In this document: positions 1 through 11,595 of the stretch, one piece after another
Numbering within the stretch: position 1 is the stretch's first letter
Layout: each line of letters starts with the position of its first letter
Assembly: GCA_949316495.1 (NCBI GenBank)
Contig: OX439010.1
Span: forward strand, 5,151,001-5,215,000
From: Amphiduros pacificus
Lineage: Eukaryota; Annelida; Polychaeta; Phyllodocida; Hesionidae
Reading direction: 5' to 3'
Length of the DNA stretch: 64,000 bases
Made by a program: the position numbers and the translations under genes
Notes under the pieces: model-generated
The model's input: only the letters and a program-made list of their open reading frames with translations
The model's database searches: none
Told to the model about the DNA's origin: nothing

Positions 1-622
1 AACATCACCAGCAACCCCACCTCAGCCGACATCACCAGCAACCCCACATCAGCCAACATCACCAGCAACCCCACCTCAGCCAACATCACCAGCAACCCCA
101 CCTCAGCCAACATCACCAGCAACCCCACCTCAGTCAACATCACCAGCAACCCCACCTCAGCCAACATCACCAGCAACCCCACCTCAGCCAACATCACCAG
201 CAACCCCAGCTCAGCCGACATCACCAGCAACCCCACCTCAGCCAACATCACCAGCAATCCCACCTCAGCCAACATCACCAGCAACCCCACCTCAGTCAAC
301 ATCACCAGCAACCCCACCTCAGCCGACATCACCAGCAACCCCACCTCAGCCAACATCACCAGCAACCCCACCGTAGCCAACATCACCAGCAACCCCACCT
401 CAGTCAACAACACCAGCAACCCCACCGAAGCCGACATCACCAGCTACCCCACCGAAGCCGACATCACCAGCAACCCCACCGAAGCCGACATCACCAGCAA
501 CCCCACCTCAGCCGACATCACCAGCAACCCCACCTCAGTCAACAACACCAGCAACCCCACCGAAGCCGACATCACCAGCTACCCCACCGAAGCCGACATC
601 ACCAGCTACCCCACCGAAGCCA
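1..622. repeat. 27-bp minisatellite, unit A (about 23 copies)
   Basis: A 27-bp unit (acatcaccagcaaccccacc plus tcagcca) is repeated without interruption from the window edge. Variants replace cctcag with ccgaag. Because 27 is a multiple of three, it reads as an open TSPATPPQP nonapeptide repeat to a stop at 623-625. Several other frames are also open, so coding is not supported. The same array opens units B (18244) and C (34079), so it marks the junction between tandem units. Confidence 0.95.
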
Positions 623-637
623 TAATGACATCAGTAG

Positions 638-695
638 GTCAATCTGTGACTGGATGGGTCGTCATGGCAAGGACCTGCGACCTAACAAATCAGTG
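638..695 (+). repeat. SINE body fragment
   Basis: The segment with aatctgtgac, gggtcgtcatggcaaggacc and aaatcagtg matches the body of the SINE at 11291-11595 read on the opposite strand. It is a short internal piece with no tRNA head or tail. It follows the 27-bp array in all three units (near 18560 and 34395 in B and C), so it predates the duplications. Confidence 0.5.
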
Positions 696-874
696 TTTTA
701 AAGTTTAAATATTACTTAATTAGCTTGATTTTAACTAATATCTCATATATTTGACATGTTGTCTATGTTTAAACTGATTTGCAATGTATTCGTGTTTTAC
801 AAGAAGAGCTCAGTTTGGCCCATTTTATGACTTAGCCACTGGAATCTGAGCTGCTGTTTGTTTACACCTTGTTG

Positions 875-1364
875 TTTGCTCCGGCTGGTTTGCTCCCGCT
901 GGATTGCTACTGCTGGTTTACACCGGCTGGTTTGCTTCCGCTGGTTTGCTTCCGCTGGTTTGCTCCCGCTGGTTTGCTCCCGCTGGTTTGCTCCCGCTGG
1001 TTTGCTCCCGCTGGTTTGCTCCCGCTGGTTTGCTCCCGCTGGTTTGCTCCCGTTGGTTTGCTCCCGTTGGTTTGCTCCCGCTGGTTTGCTCCCGCTGGTT
1101 TGCTCCCGCTGGTTGGCTCCCGCTGGTTTGCTCCCGCTGGTTGGCTCCCGCTGGTTTGCTCCCGCTGGTTTGCTCCCGCTGGTTGGCTCCCGCTGGTTTG
1201 CTCCCGCTGGTTTGCTCCCGCTGGTTTGCTCCCGCTGGTTTGCTCACGCTGGTTTACACCGGCTGGTTTGCTCACGCTGGTTTGCTCCTGCTGGTTTGCT
1301 CCTGCTGGTTTGCTCCCGCTGGTTGGCTCCCACTTGTTTGCTCCCGCTGGTTTGATTCCGCTGG
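875..1364. repeat. 14-bp minisatellite, unit A (about 35 copies)
   Basis: The unit tttgctcccgctgg is repeated about 35 times with single-base variants. Both flanks carry a related sequence (ctggaatctgagctgctgtt on the left, ctggaatctgcagctgctgt on the right). The array therefore lies inside a short direct duplication. Long open frames on both strands (PAGLLPLVCSRW-type and GSKPAGANQREQ-type) are by-products of the repeat. Confidence 0.95.
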
Positions 1365-2120
1365 TTTTGTCATGTCCGTTTCTAAGTTACTGGAATCTGC
1401 AGCTGCTGTTTTTTCTAGTTTCCATGCACGAGGCATTTCCTGTTTGTAGCCAGCATCAGTTCTTAATTAATTTTTAATTAAGGTGAAAATTATATTAAAA
1501 TTTTTATTTAAATGAAAACGTATTGAATAGTAACTTATATCACAGAAATTGACATAACATGAACATGTGTTAAAATCTATATACATCAGGACTCAAAAAG
1601 ACTAAGGAATAAGGATAACCGAGACTATTTCACCAAGTGCCAATATTCAAACAGTATCCCTGGGAGCTGCGATACATATTTTGCTGTGGACGATGTTGGA
1701 GAGCAGGAATTGACAATAATCTTATTACCTAACTGGACATTTGGAATGATCGAAGAAGGAGATGTATTTCATATTTATTACAAATGGGTTCCAGTTTGGG
1801 TTATATTGATAACATTTAATTATAATTAGCTATGTATTTCTCCTGCTGCTCTTTCATATGAATCATATGGTGTTTCCATTTGGTTACATTTCAGTGCTGG
1901 TAGCTGGGATATCATTTGAAAAGACATCTGTTAAGGCTTCATAACTGATGCAAAAGAACTTGGAAATAGAAGAATACTTCTCTTTTACATATTTTGACTC
2001 ATATTAAAAAGTTCTTTGAGATACAACACAACTAATTACAGCACAAAATATGCACACTTAGAAAGCAACGATACACTTGGCCTTCCTTTAATTTGCCAAG
2101 AGTATGTGCAGTTTAATGCA
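1365..2120 (+). other. 5' flank of the GPCR gene
   Basis: No gene is seen here. The first ~240 bases are shared with units B and C. From about 1602 the sequence is unique to unit A, because B and C are deleted from here to near the receptor stop codon. This stretch should hold the receptor's promoter and 5' UTR. No convincing core promoter motif could be singled out in the AT-rich sequence. Confidence 0.5.
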
Positions 2121-3152
2121 ATGAATACGTCTGTTGCAGTAACCAATGGAAGTGTTGCAGGGAGTAACCTTTCGACTGAGGTCATCAACAATGACAATAT
2201 TACAACAATCAGCCACTCCATCAAGCTGCTGGCCTTCTCTATTTTTCCTGTTATACTATTTATTGGCATCATTGGGAATTCATGTATTTTGGCCGTGGCC
2301 ATCAAGAAGCACTCTCGCATATCCATTATCTATGTGCACATTGGGATCCTGGCTGTAACTGACTCGGTCACCCTGCTCATTGCCACCACACACTGGTTCA
2401 CATTTGTCCTATCAGATGGGACCTTTGAGTTGTTTGCGTGGACAGGCTGTAAGGCCCTTGGAGGTCTTTACTTCTTCTGCAGCCAATTCTCCTCTTGGAT
2501 ATTTTGTTGTTTCTCGGTGGAGAGGGCAATTATCACCTACTTTCCCCTGAAGGCCAAAATATACCAAAGGTACATCACAAAGATTGGGATAATTTCAGTG
2601 GCACTGATTCTCGTGGGCATGAATATATATGTGACCCTGGCTCTTTCTGTTGAGCAGCACGATGGCCTCAGATACTGTGTGTACTCCAGTGACATTGTAG
2701 ATGCTTCCCATGTTTGGCCTTATCTAGACGCCTTTGTGTATTCCTTAATACCATGCTTCATCATCAGTCTCTGCAATCTGCTCATATTAAGAAAGCTGTT
2801 TAGTAGAAAACATATGATGCTGAATAAAATGGGCAACTCCCAGAGAAGCCTAAAGATGCACAGAACCACAGTAATGTTGGTGAGTTCCTCCACTTGCTTC
2901 ATCGCCTGTACCCTGCCTATAGTAGTATACGGCATTGCTCACAAGCTGGCATATGACATCACTCTACTCACATTTATACTGATTCTTATGGTCTGTGTAA
3001 ATCATGCAATTAATTTCTTAATTTATGTGAGTACCAACAAAGGCTTTCGGGATGATTTTAGAAAAGTGTTTTTTGAAAAGAGGCTACAATACATACCAAG
3101 TAGTAAAAAACAAACATCCATAGCAGTAATACATAATCAACCCAGATATTAA
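2121..3152 (+). CDS. Single-exon rhodopsin-family GPCR, FMRFamide/peptide-receptor-like
   Basis: This is a 343-residue class A G-protein-coupled receptor for the plasma membrane. I start it at the first ATG of the frame (2121); the frame is open further upstream but has no earlier ATG. The N-terminus has glycosylation sequons NTS, NGS, NLS and NIT. TM1 (36-61) carries GN at 52-53 and TM2 carries LAVTD at 77-81. C110 and C186 fit the TM3-ECL2 disulfide. The DRY position reads ERA (134-136), TM6 has CTLP (263-266), and TM7 has NHAINFLIY (294-302) for NPxxY. Helix 8 is NKGFRDDFRKVF. The pattern resembles the large lophotrochozoan FMRFamide-receptor-like families; the ligand is unknown. No disruption is seen. 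Sister units B and C keep only its 3' end. A transposon sits 12 bases after the stop, so the native 3' UTR is displaced. Confidence 0.88.
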   Translation: MNTSVAVTNGSVAGSNLSTEVINNDNITTISHSIKLLAFSIFPVILFIGIIGNSCILAVAIKKHSRISIIYVHIGILAVTDSVTLLIATTHWFTFVLSDGTFELFAWTGCKALGGLYFFCSQFSSWIFCCFSVERAIITYFPLKAKIYQRYITKIGIISVALILVGMNIYVTLALSVEQHDGLRYCVYSSDIVDASHVWPYLDAFVYSLIPCFIISLCNLLILRKLFSRKHMMLNKMGNSQRSLKMHRTTVMLVSSSTCFIACTLPIVVYGIAHKLAYDITLLTFILILMVCVNHAINFLIYVSTNKGFRDDFRKVFFEKRLQYIPSSKKQTSIAVIHNQPRY

Positions 3153-3164
3153 GAGGTAGAATAT

Positions 3165-6100
3165 TAGTCCAGTCAATATACGACAAAAAATGGCCTAACC
3201 CGGAACAAATTAGAACAGAAATGAAACTGATAGAAAATGTCTCAGAAGAGCCTAGAGAATAACATATTAAAAGTCTACCAAAATCCAAGTAGTGGAACAA
3301 TGCGTAATTTGCATAAATCCAAAATTGCCGACACATGGCAGAGCAAATCTTAAAAATTATACAGCTTGGCTCCTATTTGACATATTTGAGTAATCTTAGA
3401 GTCTATTTGATGTTTTTTGGACATGAGAAATCCATTGGAAAACTTTTCAAATAGCTAATACACATATTTTGTACTCTGTCTCCAAAATGAATGATAAAAG
3501 TAGAGAAATAAATTGAAAATTAGCACTTTCTTGTATTCTGATTATATCTGTCTGTTTTACACCTTTTCTGGGATATCCTCTACAACACATCAAGTTATCA
3601 AATAACAAGTTATCAAAAAGGATAAAGAACAATAATTTTCAATTATAATTTTTAAAAATTGTGTTAAATGACCCATTAAAAAATGAATTTTACACATCAT
3701 TGCAAGCTGTAGGTAACTAATAGTGGTGATCATATTGAAGTCCACACAGCGAGGCAATCCCCTGCTCTCTTCGAAAAGTGGGGAGGGATCTATAACCTGC
3801 TGCCTGGCATAGTTTTTAGTCTCATCTGAAATCACCTTTCGTCCCTAAAGAATATGAAAGTACCATGGTATGACACTTCAATCTCAGTCCCACATAGTGG
3901 GTTGGAGAGTACCATTTTTATGACATATTATTTTTTCTGATATTTGTTTTGTTATTTTTTTGGTTTTTCTTTTGTTCTTTTCCTCATAATTAGATTAATT
4001 TCCTAGGATTGTACTAGCAGCTTTGAATGCTTCAAAGTAAAAACGGAATTTACTACCAATACCAAATAATACCATTAAATATGTCTGATAATTACTTACA
4101 GATTGTATACAATACTGAACCTAGGTTAACAAGAAATACTATTTTCATCATCATCATCCATTTTTATAGACTGCTCTGCAGTTGAACAGTCTAGCCCATA
4201 TTTTTTGCCATCACAAACTGCTGCACTATATTCATATTTTGTAACTGCATGAAACCCAAGTTTATGCAGAGTATGATTAAAACATTCATGAAATGAGGTT
4301 TTCCTTGTCTTGTATAATTGTAATGCTTATACCCCGAACTTTGCGATCAAATATCATTACCCATCTCACCTACATGAAGGTCTGTGCCATTTGAAAGGAG
4401 AGGGTCTTCTGCTAAATTTCAAATCATCCATTCGACACTTTGTCAACAAACTTTAATGGGCCGACTAGTGATCGAGTGCAAACACCTGCATAGTAAAGTT
4501 TTTCTAACAATCGGGCACCTTCAGATTGGGACAATAGAGGTATACATTTGACCACCTGTTGGTCAAAAGAGTACAGCCAGTACTTGGTACTTTCAGCAAA
4601 ACACAATAACCATGGTTGGAATATTTTGCTTAATTTTAACGAGATAGCTTGCTTGTATCACAGTTTCGTAACCACATGTCATTCAACTGCCGTTCATATT
4701 TTCTTTGTTTTATGTTATCCAAAGAATAATTAAGCTTTTTTGGGAAATTTTATATATAATTATACATAAAATGTGTATTATCCCAAATAGGGTTGGGTAT
4801 TTAAAAAATTTCATGCGAACGGGATTATATAGAAAAAGCAATAATCTCAAACCTCTCCAAATCACCTATCTGGGCTTTGACGATTTGTGAGAACACTATG
4901 ATTTTTCCATCGTACTTCAATTTGAAGTTATATCGTACTTCAATTTGAAGTTATATTATTATTATATTATATTAAGAAAAAAATTTATATGCTCAGATTC
5001 TGAGCATATACTCAGATTTGTTTTTTTCCATCCTGCTTGGGAAACTCAGATTTGAGGTTTTTTACTCAGATTTGAAGTCCAAGCTCATGTTCTGATAATT
5101 TACTCAGATCCAAGATCTTTCAATTTTTTCAATGTTCTCAGACCTTTTGGTTGTTCAGAATTTGAATTTTCATGCTCAGATTCTGAGACAGATTAGAGGC
5201 TGGCTTCAAGCCGAAGTCATTGCTCCAAAGTATGATGTTTTTTAAATATTTAACAATTTATGTTAAATTAATGGATTAGATAAGGTTTACTTGAACAGAA
5301 TCACATGCAGATACATTCCCAGTCACTGGAAAATTTGTAACTTGACATAAAGTGATCCTCCATTCTGAGCCCCTGTTATCCCCGAATTGAGCCTCTGTAT
5401 TTTCTCATTTGAATATGACATCATGGGAGTATTTACTCAATTAAACAATGGAGATATGACGTCATATGACATAAGTACATACTTCTGAGCATTATGAAAA
5501 AATGAAAAATACTTTTGGAAGCAAACTTTGGTAAGTATGGCTTCAAATCTGAGTACATGCTCAGATTTAAGATTTGAAGTACGATGTAAAACTTGGGCCC
5601 AGGAGATGACATCTGATCACAGGCTGGATACATTTCACACTTATATTGCAATATCTTAATGTCATACATGATCAGTTTTACTGCAGTTTGAATTATTCTA
5701 AATTTGTCATCCTCTGAATTGTCCTGCTTTGGGTTTGAATAAAAATCATGCAGGACATTGGCAGCAGCGCTCCACATTGTGACAACTTTTGGTTTCCATT
5801 AATTTCTTTTTCCATAATGTTTCATTATTTGCTTTTTCATGTATTTGTGACTGTATGATTCACTGTCTGTTCCATGTTTTGGTCTCCCTAGAAGTGATTA
5901 TTTTCTGTTTGTCACCTATTTGGAATTTGTGAGGAATATATAGTGTATTTCATAGCAGAATGATGCAGAATGATGCTGGCATCGTATGAAATATATTACA
6001 ATAAACATTACAGAAGCTAAATATTTCTTTATCATGGCCTTGAATAACTGTTTTACACCAACAGCAAGAGCATGATATTAATTCTGTGTGCAGAAACCTG

Positions 6101-6294
6101 AATGTATGCATGAAGTAGGATGAAATGTCAATGGGAGGCGGCCATTTTGAATTTATGCAAATTAGGTGGTGTTCCACTAAGTTGATTTTGGTAGACTTTT
6201 TATATGTTCATCTGGGTTACATTCTGAGACAAATAACACCAAAATGGTTTCTGTTCTAATTTGTTCTGGGTCATTTCATATTTTGACTGGACTA
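3165..6294. mobile_element. 3.1-kb non-autonomous DNA transposon with ~175-bp terminal inverted repeats
   Basis: The ends are tagtccagtc and gactggacta. Imperfect inverted repeats extend about 170-180 bp inward: gaacaaattagaacagaaa on the left matches tttctgttctaatttgttc on the right. Flanking tat is present on both sides. The empty site in units B and C reads gaatctgtggg where A reads gaa-tat-[element]-tat-gtggg. The target duplication is TAT, or TA if the left end starts one base earlier. No transposase was found; the longest internal frame (minus strand, 5433-5777) has no recognisable domain. Internal oddities are a doubled atcgtacttcaatttgaagt motif near 4910-4950 and a perfect palindrome tatgctcaga-t-tctgagcata near 4990. 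The insertion postdates the split of unit A from B and C. Confidence 0.85.
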
Positions 6295-6329
6295 TATGTG
6301 GGAAAAGTCTGAAGAAGAACTACTGTACC

Positions 6330-6960
6330 ACCAGGATCGGATTGGTATGCTATGCTTTATCTGTCGTATCAAGATGTGGGACAGGCCTAAGGAATAACTC
6401 TTGTACTATGCCATGCTTTATCTGTTATATCACGATGTGGGACACGTCTAAGGATGCCTTATCTGTTATATCACGATGTGGGACACGTCTAAGGATGCCT
6501 TATCTGTTATATCACGATGTGGGACACGTCTAAGGATGCATTATCTGTTATATCACGATGTGGGACACGTCTAAGGATGCATTATCTGTTATATCACGAT
6601 GTGGAACACATCTAAGGATGTCTTATCTGTTATATCACGATGTGGGACACGTCTAAGGAAGCCTAATCTGGGACAAGTCTAAGGATGCCTTATCTGTTAT
6701 ATCACGATGTGGAACACATCTAAGGATGTCTTATCTGTTATATCATGATGTGGGACACGTCTAAGGAAGCCTAATCTGGGACACGTCTAAGGATGCCTTA
6801 TCTGTTATATCACGATGTGGGACACGTCTAAGGATGCCTAATCTGGGACACGTCTAAGGATGCCTTATCTGTTATATCACAATGTGGGACACGTCTAAGG
6901 ATGTCTTATATGTTATAACAGATAAAGCATCCTTAGATGTGTCCCAAATAGTGATATAAG
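6330..6960. repeat. 41-bp tandem array, unit A
   Basis: The unit is gttatatcacgatgtgggac plus acgtctaaggatgccttatct, with shortened variants such as ctaatctgggacacgtctaa. About a dozen units are present. The final stretch, about 6912-6958, is one monomer in inverted orientation, so a hairpin of repeat units closes the array. A single related monomer lies just downstream of each receptor tail in B and C, which suggests the array grew from receptor 3' UTR sequence. Confidence 0.9.
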
Positions 6961-8399
6961 TCCAGCATGCATTGCAATTGAAAGAAATTCCTGCTAATCC
7001 AAGATGGCCTCCACTCAATAAGATGTGTGTAATTCCTCTGGCTTTTGGCTCAGATAACATATCAAAGGAAGAATTTCACATCCAATATGTTATAACTTTT
7101 TCAGCAGGTTTCATATCAACAACGTTTCTTCAATTATTATATGACATTCAAAATTGAGAGTTAAAACGATCTTTGAAGTGGGCTGTCAAAATTACTTCTT
7201 CAATACAGTATTCAATTCATTGCAGGATTTAATTATAATGAGAATGGATTTCTGTTAAGGCTAATTATAATTGAACATTTGGCTTATCTAAAAGGGACTA
7301 AAAAATATTTATAATTTGGCCCATGTTCAGTTTGTCACGCCTATCCTTTGATGTGCAGTGGATATCTCTCACTGCCTGAATGATGAATCACAGCTTCTCT
7401 TTGAACTGCATTTGACTCTTAGTGTAAAATATGGGTTTATTATATTTATTCATTATGAGCTCAACAACAAAATTCGTGTCTGAGCCTGTTCCATTAACTA
7501 AAAACAAATCTGATGACTATTAATTTTTAATTGTTGTATCTGTCGTTGGTAGGAAGTTTTTATGTTTGTTTTTTTTTCGAAGATGTTTTGATAGCATTAA
7601 ACCTACACATTAATAAAAGGTTAAAATTCATACACAAATAGTTGGTTAGAGAATTATATCTATAATAATTTCAAATCTGTCAAATCTATCACCCAAGACT
7701 AGTAAAGGTCTACAATTGTAGATCAACTGAGATCTTTGACGTGGCTGTAACTTTAGAAGTATTTATCATATCTTTTAATATTCTGACGCTCATATATAAT
7801 TATTATGCAAAGTATGAAGGACATTTTAATCTCCAAACACACTAATTACTCAGCAATCTCTTAATGTGAAGAATTCTGAAATTGTTTTTATTCAATTATC
7901 AAGTTGTCAAATATGCTCTCCTATTCATGTACATATTTAGCAAAATATATTCACACCATTGTCCCTAAAATACACATAATTATGCCTGATTACTTTTTAA
8001 TTAATACATCTATTACATTTTGGGGGCCAAATGCTTCTGGTTTTGAAACAAAGTGACACTAATATCATCACTTTTTAATTATCATTCTGTATGAAATTTA
8101 TTGTTTACCACTGTGTGGCGACCAGTCAAAATGAACATGAAGTTCTTCCAGATGTATTGATGGGTCCCTTGGGAATGAGCCGAATAATAATAATACTGTA
8201 CTCTGAATTGATGAGACACTCAGTTTGGGTAGTTTGTGTTATTGATACATTAGGACATTAATTTGGAGAAAGAAAGGAAACCAACGAGGCACTTGAAATG
8301 TATTTTTGTTGACCTACTGTCCCCGATGATGACAAACAATGGTGTTGCTCTGTTCTGAGCCCTTCAGTTCAATATGGATTGACTCTCCCATGTAAGGGT
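6961..8399. other. Unit A spacer, no gene seen
   Basis: From about 6961 to 8200 the sequence has no counterpart in B or C, which carry only ~130 unrelated bases here. It is AT-rich, with short frames only and no recognised domain, RNA or transposon ends. From about 8200 (actctgaa) it rejoins the shared unit. Confidence 0.5.
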
Positions 8400-8560
8400 T
8401 GAAATACACAATAGCGGGTTTCCTGCATTTTTTATTTTTGAGAGGCATATATAATGTTCACTTTGGAGATGATTTCATGAAGTGTTATTGGATAGGATGC
8501 TATGCTGCAAACCACATATTAATAAACAAACATCCACAGTGGTAAAATATAATCAACCCA
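8400..8560 (+). pseudogene. GPCR C-terminal fragment (second receptor copy), unit A
   Basis: The segment reads as a decayed TM7/helix-8 region: CPAFLIL...FGDDF followed by VLLDRML and then TSTVVKYNQPK in the unit copies. It aligns with the intact receptor's FRDDFRKVFFEKRL and TSIAVIHNQPRY. The DNA match is clearest around aacatccacagtggtaaaa and ataatcaaccca. The rest of the receptor is absent. It feeds directly into the 15-bp array. B and C have the same fragment at 20330 and 35797, so this second receptor copy decayed before the unit was triplicated. Confidence 0.65.
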
Positions 8561-8852
8561 AAGAAAATCAACCCAAACAATATCAATCCAAAGAAAATCA
8601 ACCCAAACAATATCAACCCAAACAATATCAACCCAAACAATATCAACCCAAACAATATCAACCCAAACAATATCAACCCAAACAATATCAACCCAAACAA
8701 TATCAACCCAAACAATATCAACCCAAACAATATCAACCCAAACAATATCAACCCAAACAATATCAACCCAAACAATATCAACCCAAACAATATCAACCCA
8801 AACAAAATCAACCCAAACAATATCAACCCAAACAATATCAACCCAAGCAAAA
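8551..8852. repeat. 15-bp array coding QPKQY in frame, unit A (about 20 copies)
   Basis: Perfect or near-perfect repeats of caacccaaacaatat begin exactly where the receptor tail would read HNQPRY-stop. The repeat unit is a modified copy of the receptor's own last codons. Copy number falls from about 20 in A to 13 in B and 4 in C. On the minus strand it reads as a hydrophobic ILFGL repeat, which is a by-product. Confidence 0.92.
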
Positions 8853-11095
8853 CAAAGAATCTGTGGGACACGTTGGAAGAACTCCTCATTTTATCTCTCA
8901 TTGTTGTAATTGTCACATACTGTTTGTAACTATCTCTCACTTGTGCAGTTGTCTGACCTATGTAAGTCTCTCACTGGGGTAGCTATCTCTCACTGCTGTA
9001 ACTATCTCTTATTTAAAATTTTGAATTTTGTCTGTGAAGGCCCTTTTGTGCAAAACTTTGTGGGACCTCCACTGGCTCAATAATTATATCAATAATAAGG
9101 TCAAATTGCCGAAGGTTGAAAACAAAGCTCTAATACAGAAATGTAGGCATCATTTGGGTAAAATTTCATATCTAACATACTTCTGACGAAAAATAAGTAA
9201 AAACTACTCTATTTCTAATGTACATATTGTGCTAAACATCACACAAACTTGCAAAATAAAACTGAAGTGGAGACTGGTCCAGTGGTGAATATTGTTGCAG
9301 TCAATATCTCACACTGCAACCTTTTTCTTGTCACCCTTCCTCTCTGATCATGTTCATGCTTGTTTATATAGTATGTAATTACGCCAATTGCATTATCCAA
9401 ATGGAAACAGTATATCTTCCTTTTAATGCGGTAGACCTTAACAATAAAGTGAAGTGTAGTGTTATTAAGTGTACGCTGTTTAGATATCACTCCCAAGTCT
9501 TAATCAAAATAATGTTATACATTTTTTTTGTCTGCACAAAACATGTGCATGCATCTCATTTTTTACATAGATTTCAACTTGCTTTTCATTGACGACTATT
9601 TGATCACCAAATACATGATAAAACCTTCGGTGAAATGACCTATTCAAGTTTTAAATTTAGGTATATTCGTTTATGGAAGAAAACATGTCATGGTGGTTGA
9701 TTTTATGATGACAGATGTATCAGTAAACAAGTTCAACTGAAGTATGTCCAGTTGACAGTGAAGTGGGACGATTTGACCAAAGCTAATAACATACTATACA
9801 TATAAAATTCTGCCTTGAATTTCAGAATCGTCATCGTTATACTTTCATCAACTGTAAGTATTTAGATATTCATAAATAAGTGGAACTTACATGGTTTGCT
9901 TATACAGATAAGTGTACATTCCATGAAGGTTTTCAGGTATCATAATGTTACTTGAATCAGAATAGCAAATACAATATATTTTGTGGACAAGATTGCTTTC
10001 TTCACACAGCAGTCATGTTCCAATCTATCAATACAATCGCAGGACAATTTAAAAAGTCATTGTTATTATTTCAGGTTTCTTGATAACTCCATGAAAAAGT
10101 TTTAGAAATCTCTCATTTAAATTCCTCCTGTGATCTGAGGCGTATAGCTGACAGGTTACACAGCCAACTAGCATCACATTGTGACCACTCGGCTGGAAAC
10201 ATTGGTCCAACAATCACCTCAAGAAAATGTAAGCAGGATCTTGATATCTAATATTTACTTACATAATTACAATCTTCAAATCTGAGATCATCTGATTTTT
10301 AGGACACATCTAAGACAGAACTTACGTAAGCACAAAATGACACTTCTCATCATGAACTGCATCAGTTTTGTTTTGTTGGACTGTACCACATGTATATTTT
10401 AAGTCCATTTTATATTCATATGCCATTTGTTTTATACAATCTACGTTTCCTTGACAAAAATACCTTCATATTCTGTCCAAATCGCTAAATTACAAGTTTG
10501 TTTACATTACTCTGATATTTGACCCTTTTGAACTCACTACAGTGGGGCCCCCAAAAAACGGGATTTTATTTGTAATGTCATGAGGCCACATGGGGCAGTT
10601 TGTAGTCTTTTTTCCAGTGTTCTAGATGCTTCTGTGATGTAATGGTGCAATATTGTTGCATTTTAACGTTAGGGGGAACAGGGACATTTCGTACAGAGGA
10701 TCACAGCTGTATGAAATGTGTTGTTGATTGTTGCTAAATTACTCCTTGAACTACATGAAATAGTGTTCACCTTTGTAACATACCAAAGTAAGCTAAATAG
10801 GCAACATATTTCTGTCCAGAGGGGACCAATGTTGATATGTACACATGATATCATCATCTAGACTGTGATTTTTTATGACTAATCCATTAGCCAGTAGCCG
10901 CTGCATTTGGCCTCATCACTGCCCAGTGTTACTAAAAAAGTAATTAACAAAAAATCATATTTCTCAAAATTTCCCATACTTTTTATAACAAAATTGAGAA
11001 ATTTTGCAAGCTTAATTACCAAATTTTAAGAACAGGTGTACTCCAAATATAATTCTATTTAGTTTAAATAAACATTGGTCCCCTCTGGACAGAAA
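8853..11095. other. Unit A spacer before the P450 upstream region
   Basis: A remnant of the 20-bp ctctcact array lies at about 8890-9010. The remainder is shared with B (22680-24950) and C (37950-46010). No gene is recognised. Unit A lacks ~1.85 kb after 8880 and ~1.35 kb after 11060 that B and C have. At 10808-10833 and 11071-11096 there is a perfect 26-bp inverted repeat. Confidence 0.5.
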
Positions 11096-11286
11096 TCAAC
11101 ATTGGTCACCTGGTGTACATCAAACACATAGTGATAAGAGCTGTCACCTGGTGTACATCGATCACACATAGAGATAAATCTGTCACCTGGTGTACATCAA
11201 ACACATAGTGATAAATCTGTCACCTGGTGTACATCAAACACATAGTGATAAGAGCTGTCACCTGGTGTACATTAATCAACATATAG
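11096..11286. repeat. 38/39-bp minisatellite, unit A (about 5 copies)
   Basis: Units of the form acatcaaacacatagtgata plus agagctgtcacctggtgt, and a 39-bp variant with cgatcacac. The array lies directly beside the SINE tail in all units and is expanded to about 13 copies in B and C. Confidence 0.92.
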
Positions 11287-11290
11287 TTAT

Positions 11291-11595
11291 TTGTTTGTTT
11301 GTTTGTTTGTTTGGGGTTTAACATTACTTTCAACATTATTTCAGTCATTTCATGATGAGACCTACTTGTAGCAGATATAGTGCTGCCTCACTGATTTGTC
11401 AAGTCGCAGGTCCTTGACATGACAACCCATCCTGTCACAGATTTACAAGGACAACGGCTTAACCCTTTAGGCACGGGCCTCAGCTCATATGGGAAATTGT
11501 ATCATGAGTTCAATCTCGGCACGACCTGGGGTTCGAACCCATGACCTTTGGATCACCACAAAGGAACTAATTAGCTGGCGTTCTAACCAACTGTT
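11291..11595 (-). mobile_element. tRNA-derived SINE, unit A
   Basis: Read on the minus strand, the head near 11592 carries ttggttagaacgcc (A-box-like), then gggttcgaacccc (a perfect B box). A ~200-bp body follows, ending gttaaaccccaaacaaac with a (caaa)n tail near 11291. This is the RNA polymerase III promoter layout of a tRNA-derived SINE. The very 5' end of the tRNA part is missing or diverged. Orthologous copies sit at the same place in B and C, so it predates the triplication. Confidence 0.82.

Noticed and set aside
858-1477. Long PAGLLPLVCSRW-type frames on the plus strand and SKPAGANQREQ-type frames on the minus strand
   Set aside because: They are readings of the 14-bp array in several frames at once. 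A stop-free repeat keeps every such frame open, and units B and C give much shorter versions.
2016-2120. Upstream extension of the GPCR from 2016
   Set aside because: The codon there is TTG. The first ATG in frame is at 2121 and gives a normal glycosylated N-terminus.
8482-8982. 166-residue QPKQY repeat protein and minus-strand ILFGL repeat protein
   Set aside because: It is a minisatellite fused to a decayed receptor tail. Copy number varies from 4 to 20 between units, and the minus frame is its mirror.
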